A model generated the notes under the pieces. The model was given only the letters and a program-made list of their open reading frames with translations, was not told where the DNA came from and searched no databases. From assembly GCA_964486845.1 (NCBI GenBank), contig CAZAQY010000009.1, positions 1 through 64,000 of the forward strand: a stretch of DNA of 64,000 nucleotides. Reading direction: 5' to 3'. Positions within the stretch are counted from its first letter, which is position 1. The number at the start of each line of letters is the position of its first letter. The DNA comes from Anammoximicrobium sp964486845. Its GTDB lineage: Bacteria > Planctomycetota > Planctomycetia > Pirellulales > Pirellulaceae. Below, piece by piece: positions 16,480 through 25,400 of the stretch. The translations under genes were made by a program, and so were the position numbers.

Positions 16480-17304
16480 ATGAAGAGTCCATTTCCCGGC
16501 ATGGACCCGTATCTGGAGGAACATTGGCGGGATGTGCACCACAGTTTCCTGACCTACGCACGTGACGCCTTGCAGGAGCATCTGCCGGGCGACCTGCGTG
16601 CCCGCCTGGAGGAACGCGTGTTCGTCGAGCCGGACCTGTGCGACGCGCGCAGCATTTATCCCGACTTGCGGGTGATCGAGTATCCGCGCGGGCGATTTGT
16701 CGGCGGAGGCGTCGCGACGGCTGACGCGGCGGTCGCCGAGCCCATCGTCATTCAAGCCGGTTCGGAACCGACAACCGAGGGATACATCGAAATCGTCGAC
16801 GTCGGTTCGGGGAACCGCGTTGTGACGGTCATCGAATTGCTCAGCGAATCGAACAAGTACCCGGGCGACGGGCAGGTGCTGTATCGCAAGAAGCAGGGCG
16901 AGCAGCTGCGGTCCGGAGTGAGTCTCGTGGAGATTGACCTCTTGCGAGCGGGCCAGCGCGTCCTGGCAGTCCCAGCCCGCTGGGTGCCCGCGTCGCATCG
17001 CACCACGTACCAGGTCTGCGTCGTGCGCGGTTGGAAGCGCGGCGATTACGAACTGTATCGCGCGCCGTTGCGAGAGAGGCTGCCCACCATCAAGGTGCCG
17101 CTGCGCGAAAAGGACTCGGACGTTCCGCTCGACTTGCAGATGCTGATCGACCGCTGTTACTACCACGGCCGCTACGACGACATCGATTACAACGCCGATC
17201 CTGAACCGCCGTTGCTGCCCGACGACGCGGCGTGGGCGCACGAGTTGCTCGTGAGCCGGGGACTGCGGCCGGCAGCGGTTCCGACGCCTGTCCCGCCCCC
17301 GTAA
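16480..17304 (+). CDS. DUF4058 family protein
   Basis: A 274-residue protein of the DUF4058 family, whose signature opening MKSPFPGMDPYLE-x-HW is present at residues 1-15. Further family segments are VTVIELLSESNK, the G-V-LVEIDLLR block and PVPLREKDSDVPLDLQMLID. The fold has been regarded as restriction-endonuclease-like, related to Uma2, and the segment ..VIELLSESNKYPG..Y..K may carry the acidic/Lys core; this is family-level inference. The function is unknown. It occurs in multiple copies in planctomycetes and cyanobacteria. The start is fixed by the conserved N-terminus; a GGAG lies about 9 nt upstream. Confidence 0.88.
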   Translation: MKSPFPGMDPYLEEHWRDVHHSFLTYARDALQEHLPGDLRARLEERVFVEPDLCDARSIYPDLRVIEYPRGRFVGGGVATADAAVAEPIVIQAGSEPTTEGYIEIVDVGSGNRVVTVIELLSESNKYPGDGQVLYRKKQGEQLRSGVSLVEIDLLRAGQRVLAVPARWVPASHRTTYQVCVVRGWKRGDYELYRAPLRERLPTIKVPLREKDSDVPLDLQMLIDRCYYHGRYDDIDYNADPEPPLLPDDAAWAHELLVSRGLRPAAVPTPVPPP

Positions 17305-17444
17305 CGCGGCCCGCGGCCTCAGCCAAATGGCTTGAAGCCGGCACGGTCAAAACAAACGGCAAATACCGGCGAGATATGCTTGCCGAGCGGGTCAATTCAT
17401 CCGACAATACCTCCGTTACCCCCAGCCTATCACGGAGGTTTACC

Positions 17445-17642
17445 ATGACGTGCGTGCATCTCAAGCAACTGTACGACTTGTGCGTAAAAGAGGACCTCAA
17501 GCTCGGCGGCACGGATCTGATCCGGATCGTGTGCAACCAGTGCGGCGAACAGGAGGTCTGCCCGTCCATGCTGATGGAGGAGTATGAAGCTCAGCACCCG
17601 GAAGACCGGCTGGAAGCGGACGATGCAAATAGGGATGAATGA
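17445..17642 (+). CDS. Small zinc-ribbon-like protein
   Basis: A 65-residue acidic protein, MTCVHLKQLYDLCVKEDLKL then GGTDLIRIVCNQCGEQEVCP. It has five Cys and a His arranged as C-x-H...C...C-x2-C-x4-C, suggesting one zinc-ribbon or rubredoxin-like knuckle. ATG 17445 has a strong GGAGG 6 nt upstream (17434-17438). It lies 60 bp before the HD hydrolase gene on the same strand and may be co-transcribed. I do not recognise a characterised family. Confidence 0.7.
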   Translation: MTCVHLKQLYDLCVKEDLKLGGTDLIRIVCNQCGEQEVCPSMLMEEYEAQHPEDRLEADDANRDE

Positions 17643-17702
17643 CGGAACTGCAACCATGATGGCTCGCGCGATCCTGACGCTGCTCTTCGGCTGCCCCCTT
17701 TA

Positions 17703-18281
17703 ATGAGCTTGGCACTGATGAATCGCGACGACGCTTACGCCCTGCTGTGTGAATACACCCAAACCGAAAACCTGCGCCGGCACATGCTGGCGGTCGAAGC
17801 CGCCATGCGGGCCTACGCACGCAAGTTCGGCGAAGACGAAGAGAAATGGGGGATCGTCGGCCTGCTGCACGACTTTGACTACGAGCGGTGGCCCAACCTG
17901 CCCGACCATCCGCTGCAGGGCGCGGCGATCCTCGCCCAACGCGGCTATCCGGAGGACGTGATCTACGCCATCAAATCGCACGCGGGCGATCATCTTCCCG
18001 ACTGCCCGCGCGTCTCGCGGTTGGACAAGACGCTGTACGCCTGCGACGAACTGACCGGGTTCATCACCGCCGCCGCCATGGTCCGGCCCACGCGAATCAG
18101 CGGACTGCAGGCCAAAAGCGTCCGCAAGAAAATGAAGGAGAAAGCCTTCGCCGCCGCCGTCAACCGCGAGGACATCGTCCGCGGAGCTGAAGAGTTGGGC
18201 GTCGACTTGAACGAACACATCCAGTTCGTGATCGACGCAATGGCCGGTATCGCAGAGCAACTGGGTCTGGCGCCGGCGTAG
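17703..18281 (+). CDS. HD-domain hydrolase (HDIG-type)
   Basis: A 192-residue HD-superfamily metal-dependent phosphohydrolase. The metal-binding His and the HD pair are seen in RRHMLAVEAAMRAYA and GLLHDFDYERW. A further His lies in DHPLQGAAILAQRGYP and another in IKSHAGDH, with a downstream Asp in LDKTLYACDELTGF. These match the stand-alone HD proteins annotated as hydrolases in many bacteria. The substrate may be a nucleotide, but this is not determinable. Met1 (17703) and Met6 (17718) are both possible starts. The gene converges on the E1-KAS III fusion, whose stop is 43 bp away. Confidence 0.85.
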   Translation: MSLALMNRDDAYALLCEYTQTENLRRHMLAVEAAMRAYARKFGEDEEKWGIVGLLHDFDYERWPNLPDHPLQGAAILAQRGYPEDVIYAIKSHAGDHLPDCPRVSRLDKTLYACDELTGFITAAAMVRPTRISGLQAKSVRKKMKEKAFAAAVNREDIVRGAEELGVDLNEHIQFVIDAMAGIAEQLGLAPA

Positions 18282-18323
18282 GCCGCCCTCCTCCATCGCG
18301 GAAGTCACGGACGGGTGAGGGCG

Positions 18324-21300
18324 CTAACAGGACTGCAGGATGCAGGCCCCGAAGGTGAATCCACCGCCGAAGGCGCACAGGCCCAACCGTTCGCCCTTCT
18401 TCGTGGCGGGCAGGACGTCGGACAGGCACAACGGGATGCTGGTCGACGACGTGTTGCCGTACTTGCGGATGTTGCTGTACACGCGGACGCCGATGCGGCT
18501 TTGAATCGCGTCGATGATCCGCTGGTTGGCCTGATGCGGGATCACCAGGCTCAGGTCTTGAACGCGGAGCCCCTCGCGGTCGCAAGCGCGATTCAGGCTG
18601 GTGACCATCAGCCGGACGGCCTCGCTGAAGACCCGCCGGCCCTTCATCTGGATATAGCCGTCGTGCAACAACGGGACCGTCAGCGTGCTGCCGTCCTCGC
18701 CCTTGGCCGAGAGTTCCGGGCGGTGCAGCCGGGCCCTGGCTCTGTCAAAGTGCGCTTCGCCGTATAACACCGTGGCCGAGGTGGCGTCGCCGAACAGAAT
18801 CGTGGTGTCGAAGTCCTCGGGGTCCAGCAGGGGCGACAAGACCTCGGCAGTGACCACCAGGACGCGGCCCAAGGGCGTGCTTTGCAGGTAGTCGTAGCCC
18901 GCCTGAAAAGCGTACAGATAGCCGGAACAGGCCGCGTTGATATCGTAGGCTTGCGCCATCAACTCGCTCTTGTCCTGGGACAGGGCATTCAGCACCTGGC
19001 AGGCCATCGACGGCGTCGACTTGGTGGGGCTGGTCGTGCTGCAAATCACCAGATCGATGTCTTCCAGGATCAGCCCTTCGCGATCCAAGACGTTCCAGCA
19101 CGCTTGCGCGGCCATGTTGACGGCATTCTCGCCGTTCTGGGCCCACATGCGGCTCTCGATGCCCGTGCGGCGGATGATGTCGTCGGCCGACATCGCCGGA
19201 ACGTGCCGGATCGCGCCCCGTTCCAGCAATTCCGAGTTCGTCACGACGCGGCTGCCCGTCACGGTGGCGACCGACGAGACGCCCACATCGAACGGCCGGC
19301 GCTCCTTGAATTGCTGCGGCAGGTGCAGCGTACCGGTCGTCGTCTTGCGCGTCAGCACCGGCGTGCCGCACTGTTCCTGCGTGACCGGTTTGGGCCGCTG
19401 AGCCTGCTGGCCGGTGTTGATGCGCATCATCGGCGCACCGATTTCGACCACGTCGCCCGGAGAAACCAGGACCTTCTCGATCACCCCGGACGCAGGCGAG
19501 GTCAACTCGAAGACGCTCTTGGTCGCTTCCAGCGAGGCCAACAGATCGCCGCGTTCGACCCGCTGTCCGGGTTGCACCATCAGCTCGACGACCGTCACGG
19601 TGTCGTCCGAAGGTCCCGAACCGATCGCTTGGACGATGTGTACGCCCTCCTCCGCTTTCGAGGGTGGAATCCAGCTGATTTCCAGGTTCAACAACTCCGC
19701 GGCCGTCGTCAGCACGCGCTGAAACGAAGGCATGACTTCCATCTGATTGACGAAGTTGCAGGGAATATGCGTGTCCGGACGCGTGACGCGGCGCATGGCG
19801 ACCGGGACGCGCGTGCGCTGGGCCACGGTGGCCAGGATCTCGCCTCCCAAACCGCAGGTCTGGTTGTCCTCGTGGACGACGATCAAGCGGGCAGTCTTCT
19901 CGGTCGAAGCCAGCACGGCCGCGTGGTCCCAGGGCGAAATACACCGCAGGTCCAGGACCTCGGCCTCCACGCCGGCCGTCTCCAGCGCGGCAGCGACCCG
20001 CGAGCACAACAACACGGTGTTGCCCCAGCCGACCAGCGTGATGTCGCGCCCGGCGCGGACCTTGCGCGCCGTGCCGATCGGCACGAACTGCCGGTCGACA
20101 TCGGCCGAGGTCGTCAGTTCCGGGTTGTTCAGCATGCTCTTGGGATACAAGATGACCGTCGGACGTTCCGACTCGAAAGCCGCATTCAACAGCCCGGCAG
20201 CGTCGCTGGCCGTCGAGGGCATGAACACATCCAGGCCGGGCATGTGCGCGACGACCGATTCATACGTCTGCGCGTGGTACGGCCCCAGCCCCGGCCGATA
20301 ACCGCCGCAGGCGGCCATCACGATCACCGGCGCCTGCCACTGGCCGCCCGTCCGCCAGTACAGCATGGCGAGTTCCGAGACCAGTTGGTTGTAGCCCAAG
20401 GGCAGGAAGTCCGCGAACTGGATAAAGGCCACGGGCCGCTGCCCTGCCAGCGCCCGGCCCATCGCCGTGCCGAGGATCGTGGATTCCGTCAACGCGGAAT
20501 TGATCACGCGGCCGGGAAACTGGGTGCTCAGCCCGCGCGTGACGCCGAACACGTCGCCCTTGGGGTCCTCGATGTCCTCGCCCAGCAACAAGACGCGGTC
20601 GTCCTTGCGCAGGTGGTCCCGCAAGACTTCCTTGATCGCGTCCCGCATGATCAACTGCAGCCCGTCGCCGGTGCCCCGCCGCTCGCGGGACGGATGCGTC
20701 AGTTCCACCTTCAGCGGCCGCTTCGCTTCGAACGTCGTCTCCGGGTCGGCGCCGGCGACGGCTTCCTCGTCGGCCTGGGCGACGGCGGTTTCGGCCTGCT
20801 TCCGCACCTCGGCCAATTCGGCTTCGTTCCAGCCCTGTTCCAACAGCCATCGTTCGAAAATCGGGATGGGGTCGCCGGTTTGGCGGCCTCGGGCGATGTC
20901 GTCGGCGCTGCGATAAATGGAATGGTCGTCCGCATTCGTGTGGCTGCCCAATCGTTCCATATCGAGCACGACCAACGCCGGTCCCCGTTGCCGTCGCATT
21001 TCCGCAACGACTTCGCCGAACAGGTCATACACGCGGTTGACGTGCCGCCCGTCTCCGAACCGGATCGGCACGCCAAACAGCCGGTCGGCCGGCCCGTCCG
21101 GCAGCGAGTAAAACGTCCGGCCTTCGGTCTTCGTGGAAATGGCGTAGCGGTTGTTTTGAACGACAAACAAGACCGGCAAACCCCTGCGGACGGCTTCGGC
21201 ACACGCCTCCAGAAACTCGCCCTGCTGAGTCGTCCCGTCGCCCACCCCACAATAGACGATGGGCGCCGTCGGCTGGTCTCGAACGGCCGCTGCCACGCCC

Positions 21301-21659
21301 ACCGCCTGCAAGGCGTTGTTGGCCACGGGCACCGCCATGCTGAGCAAGTGGAGTTCCGGGTCGCTCATGAACCCGTACATCTGCCGCCCGCGCGAGCTGG
21401 AATTGTCCTTGCAATACAAATTGTCAAAAAAGGCGCGAAGCGGCAGACCGCGGGCCAGAAGCAGGGCGTTGTCCCGGTAGTGGCAATGCAGCCAATCGTC
21501 CTCGGTCAGATGCGGGGCCAGTGCTGCCGAAGCTTCATGACCGCCGCTGAAGAGCGTGAAAAACGCCTCACCGCGGTTCGTGATCTCCTGCTCGAGCTGA
21601 TCGATCCGCCTGGCGGAAACCATCGCTCGGTAGAGGGCCAACTGATGCTGTCGATCCAT
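18324..21659 (-). CDS. Fusion: 2-oxoacid dehydrogenase E1 alpha + E1 beta + lipoyl domain + KAS III
   Basis: A 1,111-residue four-part enzyme. Residues ~1-310: E1 alpha with the ThDP motif GDGTTQQGEF (140-149) through NN (169-170). Residues ~330-665: E1 beta (LLLGEDIEDPKGDVFGVTRG, HEDNQTCGLGGEI). Residues ~682-757: a biotinyl/lipoyl domain with the attachment Lys714 in SLEATKSVFEL. Residues ~790-1111: a full FabH-like KAS III with Cys911 (NAACSGYLYAF), His1042 (PHQANQR) and Asn1069 (YGNTSS). BKD-type E1 decarboxylates branched 2-oxoacids, and KAS III primes fatty-acid synthesis from acyl-CoA. Joined in one chain, they suggest direct transfer of the acyl group from the lipoyl arm to the KAS III Cys (inference). 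No E2 acyltransferase core or E3 is in the protein or window. The frame is continuous, with no sign of a sequencing join. Confidence 0.93.
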   Translation of the reverse strand: MDRQHQLALYRAMVSARRIDQLEQEITNRGEAFFTLFSGGHEASAALAPHLTEDDWLHCHYRDNALLLARGLPLRAFFDNLYCKDNSSSRGRQMYGFMSDPELHLLSMAVPVANNALQAVGVAAAVRDQPTAPIVYCGVGDGTTQQGEFLEACAEAVRRGLPVLFVVQNNRYAISTKTEGRTFYSLPDGPADRLFGVPIRFGDGRHVNRVYDLFGEVVAEMRRQRGPALVVLDMERLGSHTNADDHSIYRSADDIARGRQTGDPIPIFERWLLEQGWNEAELAEVRKQAETAVAQADEEAVAGADPETTFEAKRPLKVELTHPSRERRGTGDGLQLIMRDAIKEVLRDHLRKDDRVLLLGEDIEDPKGDVFGVTRGLSTQFPGRVINSALTESTILGTAMGRALAGQRPVAFIQFADFLPLGYNQLVSELAMLYWRTGGQWQAPVIVMAACGGYRPGLGPYHAQTYESVVAHMPGLDVFMPSTASDAAGLLNAAFESERPTVILYPKSMLNNPELTTSADVDRQFVPIGTARKVRAGRDITLVGWGNTVLLCSRVAAALETAGVEAEVLDLRCISPWDHAAVLASTEKTARLIVVHEDNQTCGLGGEILATVAQRTRVPVAMRRVTRPDTHIPCNFVNQMEVMPSFQRVLTTAAELLNLEISWIPPSKAEEGVHIVQAIGSGPSDDTVTVVELMVQPGQRVERGDLLASLEATKSVFELTSPASGVIEKVLVSPGDVVEIGAPMMRINTGQQAQRPKPVTQEQCGTPVLTRKTTTGTLHLPQQFKERRPFDVGVSSVATVTGSRVVTNSELLERGAIRHVPAMSADDIIRRTGIESRMWAQNGENAVNMAAQACWNVLDREGLILEDIDLVICSTTSPTKSTPSMACQVLNALSQDKSELMAQAYDINAACSGYLYAFQAGYDYLQSTPLGRVLVVTAEVLSPLLDPEDFDTTILFGDATSATVLYGEAHFDRARARLHRPELSAKGEDGSTLTVPLLHDGYIQMKGRRVFSEAVRLMVTSLNRACDREGLRVQDLSLVIPHQANQRIIDAIQSRIGVRVYSNIRKYGNTSSTSIPLCLSDVLPATKKGERLGLCAFGGGFTFGACILQSC

Positions 21660-22418
21660 TACTCGATCTCACCGAAGGCCATGCCCATCCGCGCTCAGTC
21701 CAGAAGACGATTGGGCATTCGCTCCTTCCCAGCGGCCAGAAAACCTGGAAACCGCCCATGTTAGGAGTTATCTGTCCAATTTGTTCCAGGCCTGCCTGCG
21801 GCCGCTAAACTGCCCAAAAAGCTGGAGCGGATAACGCGCACCCCAACCGCCGAAGGGGACTTGCATTCCAGTATCCCATCCCGCGAACCGGTCATTCTAC
21901 GTTCTTCTCGCAAGAAGGGAAGACGATAAGGAAGGCTACCTGAACCGTTAAATGCCATCTTTGACACGGCATTTATGAAGCGCAAATGGGTAGTCCCCGT
22001 GCGATTGTATGGAACGGATGAAGTTTTCCGGTCGCAACGATGCCAGAACCAGAATCGAACTCGATTGCCCAATGACTAGCTCCAATCCATTCCCAAAACC
22101 ACCGATCAAAAAGGGTATGTTGGGTACTATGGAGAGTTTGAGTGGTTCTGTATAACATTAGGGTTCGCCGCCCATTTGATCCATCGAACGGTTCGCTCCG
22201 CGTGGGAATGGCTCGGCAGGTTGTAGGAACTTTTTCACTTCTGCCGCGTCAATTCGAATCGGGGGAATCGGTGAGCATGGGGCGACGTTCCATAATCTGT
22301 TTGCATTCGTGGAGCGCATAACTAGTCTAAAGCAAGGTGCTTAGGATCGTTTTGCGGCCCATGCCAGCCGCCCTTGGGGGCAACACGCCAGCTCATTTTT
22401 CAAAGCGGGACATTAGCA
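21660..22418. other. 759-bp spacer between divergent genes, no gene recognised
   Basis: The region lies between the starts of the leftward E1-KAS III fusion and the rightward surface protein. It is visibly less GC-rich than its surroundings (many AT-rich stretches from 21900 to 22330). Short open frames are present on both strands (for example 21761-22072 minus), but none has protein-like composition or a good RBS. Both promoters are expected here, yet no pair of strong -35/-10 boxes was found. Confidence 0.5.
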
Positions 22419-25400
22419 ATGATTCAGACACGCCGCAGTTCGCACAGTCGCCACCCGCGACAGAAGGCAAAGGATCGTCATGTCCGGACACAACGCCGAA
22501 ATCTGCAGGCCGAGCGGCTCGAAGAGCGGACGTTGCTGGCTGCGAATCCCTTCCATAACGGCTTCTGGCCGGAGGATGTGGACAACAATCTCAGAGTCAC
22601 CGCCGCGGACGTGCTGTACATCGTGAACCAGCTGAACCACAGCGGCAGCCGCGAAATGATCGCGCCGGGAGAGACACTGCCGGACATGGCGGATGTCCCG
22701 TACTTCACCGATGTCTCCGGCGACGGGGTTCTGAGTCCGTTGGACGCGCTTCGCGTGGTCAACACGATCAACGGGGGCGAAGGCGAAGTGGCCCCCAGCG
22801 ACGTGGTCAGGTTTCGCCTCGCATCTACGGACGCCAGCGGCAACGCGCTCACCACGGTCTCGGTAGGCCAAACGTTCCAGTTGCGAGGCTACGTCCAGGA
22901 CGTGCGATTTCAGACAGGCACGGACCCCGGAAGCACGACCCAGGGACTTCCGACCGGCGTTTTTGCCGCCTACATGGACATCTTGATGACCAATGCGAAT
23001 TTGGCACAGATCCGCTACGGTGAGACCCAGGACCTGAAAATGGACGCAACGCACCCCGGAGGCGTCTACCCGCTGGGGACCTTCACTCTGACTTTCCGAG
23101 GGCAGACAACGACGCCGATCGCTTACCAGGCGACGAAAGAGTTGGATGCGGCGGCGATCAAGCAAGCCCTGGAGGCCCTGTCCACCATCGGCGCGGGCAA
23201 CGTCGATGTCACCACGCTGCAAGGCGCGGACTTTGATGGCCGCTTTTTCATCCGATTCAAGGGCGCGCTGGGCGAGCAGGACCAGCCTCAGATCACCGTG
23301 CAAAGTTCGGGAATGCAGGGCAGCTATCAAGACGTAAACGATGATGACGGCGACGGGGACAGGACCGAGTACCTGCCGTTCACTCCGGTGCCGGTCGTCG
23401 TCGATAACTACATCCCCGTCAATCCGACCACCGACGAACAGCAGAAGAACTTGTTCCGGAGTTCCTTCACGTTCCTAGACCCGTACCTGAACGGCCCCAG
23501 CGCCGTGGACGAACCCCTGGAGGTCGGACAGCCTCCCGGCAGCCGCAACCTCGGCGAAGTCGGTGCGTTTATCAACCGGTTCGATCTGAACAGCGGCGGG
23601 TACACGCCGAGAAGGGAATATCACTTTTTTACTCTCGAGATCCGGGCCGTCGCTGCCGGGCAGGTCCAGTTCTCCGGCAACGCGGCCGATACCAGCAAGA
23701 CGCTGGTCTTCTCGCTGCCCGGTGGCGGCGGTTCGCAAACGGAAGTGGATCCGGCCAACATCGGCTTTTACCAGGACCAGACGCTCAACCCGAGCAACCC
23801 GAATTCTCGCGCGCCGCTGACGGTCACAATTACTGCAGCCATTGCGGTGAACAACGATACCATCACGGTGAATGAAGACTCAGGGACAACGAGCATCCCC
23901 GTCTTGGACAACGACAACGTGAATCCGAGTGTCGGGGGCGTCCCGCCTTTATCGCTGGTGCCCGGCGGCCTGGGCGCCGTCAATCCCGCCGGGGCGGGGA
24001 CGGTCGCGATTTCGGGCAGTAACGTGAACTTTACGCCCGCCAGCAACTTCAACGGTCAGGTCACCTTCACGTACCAGGCACGGGATGCCGCGAGCCCGGC
24101 CCACACCGGGACGGGCACGGTAACCGTCAATGTGACGGCGGTGAACGACGCACCCGTCATCACGATCAGCCCGCTGCCCGGGCCGATCAACGAGGACGCA
24201 GGCGCCGTCCCGCTTCCGGCGGGGACCATCACCGTTGCGGATGTCGATGTGGGGGCCGGACTCCTGCAAGCCAGCATCGCCGTCACCGGCGGGACGCTGA
24301 CCCTGAATAACAAGACCGGTCTGACCTTCACCACGGGCGACGGCGACGCGGACACCAACATGGTGTTCACCGGGACCCTGACGGCCCTGAACAACGCCGC
24401 CAATAACGCCACCTTCAACACCGCTCCGAACTTCAACGGCACGGCGACCGTGGCGATCACGGTGAACGATCAGGGCAACACGGGATCGGGGGGAGCGAAA
24501 AGCGACAGCAAGACGCTGTCCATCACGGTCACCCCGATCAACGATCCCCCGGTGAACACGGTTCCCACGACGCCCCAGACGGTGATCGAGCAGGCGATCC
24601 TGACCTTCGCGCCGCCGATTTCCGTGACGGACGTCGAGGCGCTGGCGGAGAACAAACCTGTCCAGGTGAATCTGAGTGTCACCAACGGCAAGTTGAACTT
24701 GGGTGCGCAGACCGGTCTGACGAGCGTCACCGGCCTGGGGACGGGCGCGGTGTCGTTCCAGGGCACACTGGCCAACGTGAACGCTGCCCTGGTCACCTTG
24801 ACCTACCAAGCCAACGCCTTCCCGCAAAACGACACGCTGACGGTCACGACGAGCGATCTGGGCGCCACTCCGTTGCCGGCGAAGACGCGCACGGACCAGG
24901 TGGCCATCACCGTCTTGCCCTCAACCAAACCCAGCGCGGTCTCCGACGCGGTTTCCGTCGCGGAGGACAGCGGCCCGACCACCGTGGATGTGCTGGCCAA
25001 CGACATCGACGTGAACAGCCAGGTCGGGCCGACGAACCTGATCATCACCACAGCCAGCGATCCCGCACGCGGCACCGTGACCGTTGCCCCGGACGGCAAG
25101 AGCCTCACGTATCAGCCGGACCACGACTTCTTTGGAAGCGACACCTTCACCTATACGATCGTCTCGACGCTGCCGAACCAGGGCGACGGCCCCAGCACGG
25201 CCGCGGTGCAAGTCACGGTGAACGGGATCAACGACAGCCCGGCAATCACGATGGCGCCGACGGGCGTGACCACGCCCGAAGACACCGCCTTCATGTTCTC
25301 CGGGGCCAACAAGCTGGAAGTTGCCGATGTCGATGCCGACGCGGGCGGGGGCCTCAAGGTGACGCTCAGCGTATCCCACGGGACGCTCCATGCCCCCAGC

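Noticed and set aside
18882..21764. A 960-codon plus-strand frame opposite the E1-KAS III fusion
   Set aside because: Antisense shadow with Arg/Gln/His-rich composition; the minus strand encodes recognisable catalytic motifs.
21979..22340. Short open frames and a possible RNA gene in the AT-richer spacer
   Set aside because: No tRNA-like arms, no conserved RNA motif recognised and no RBS or protein-like composition.
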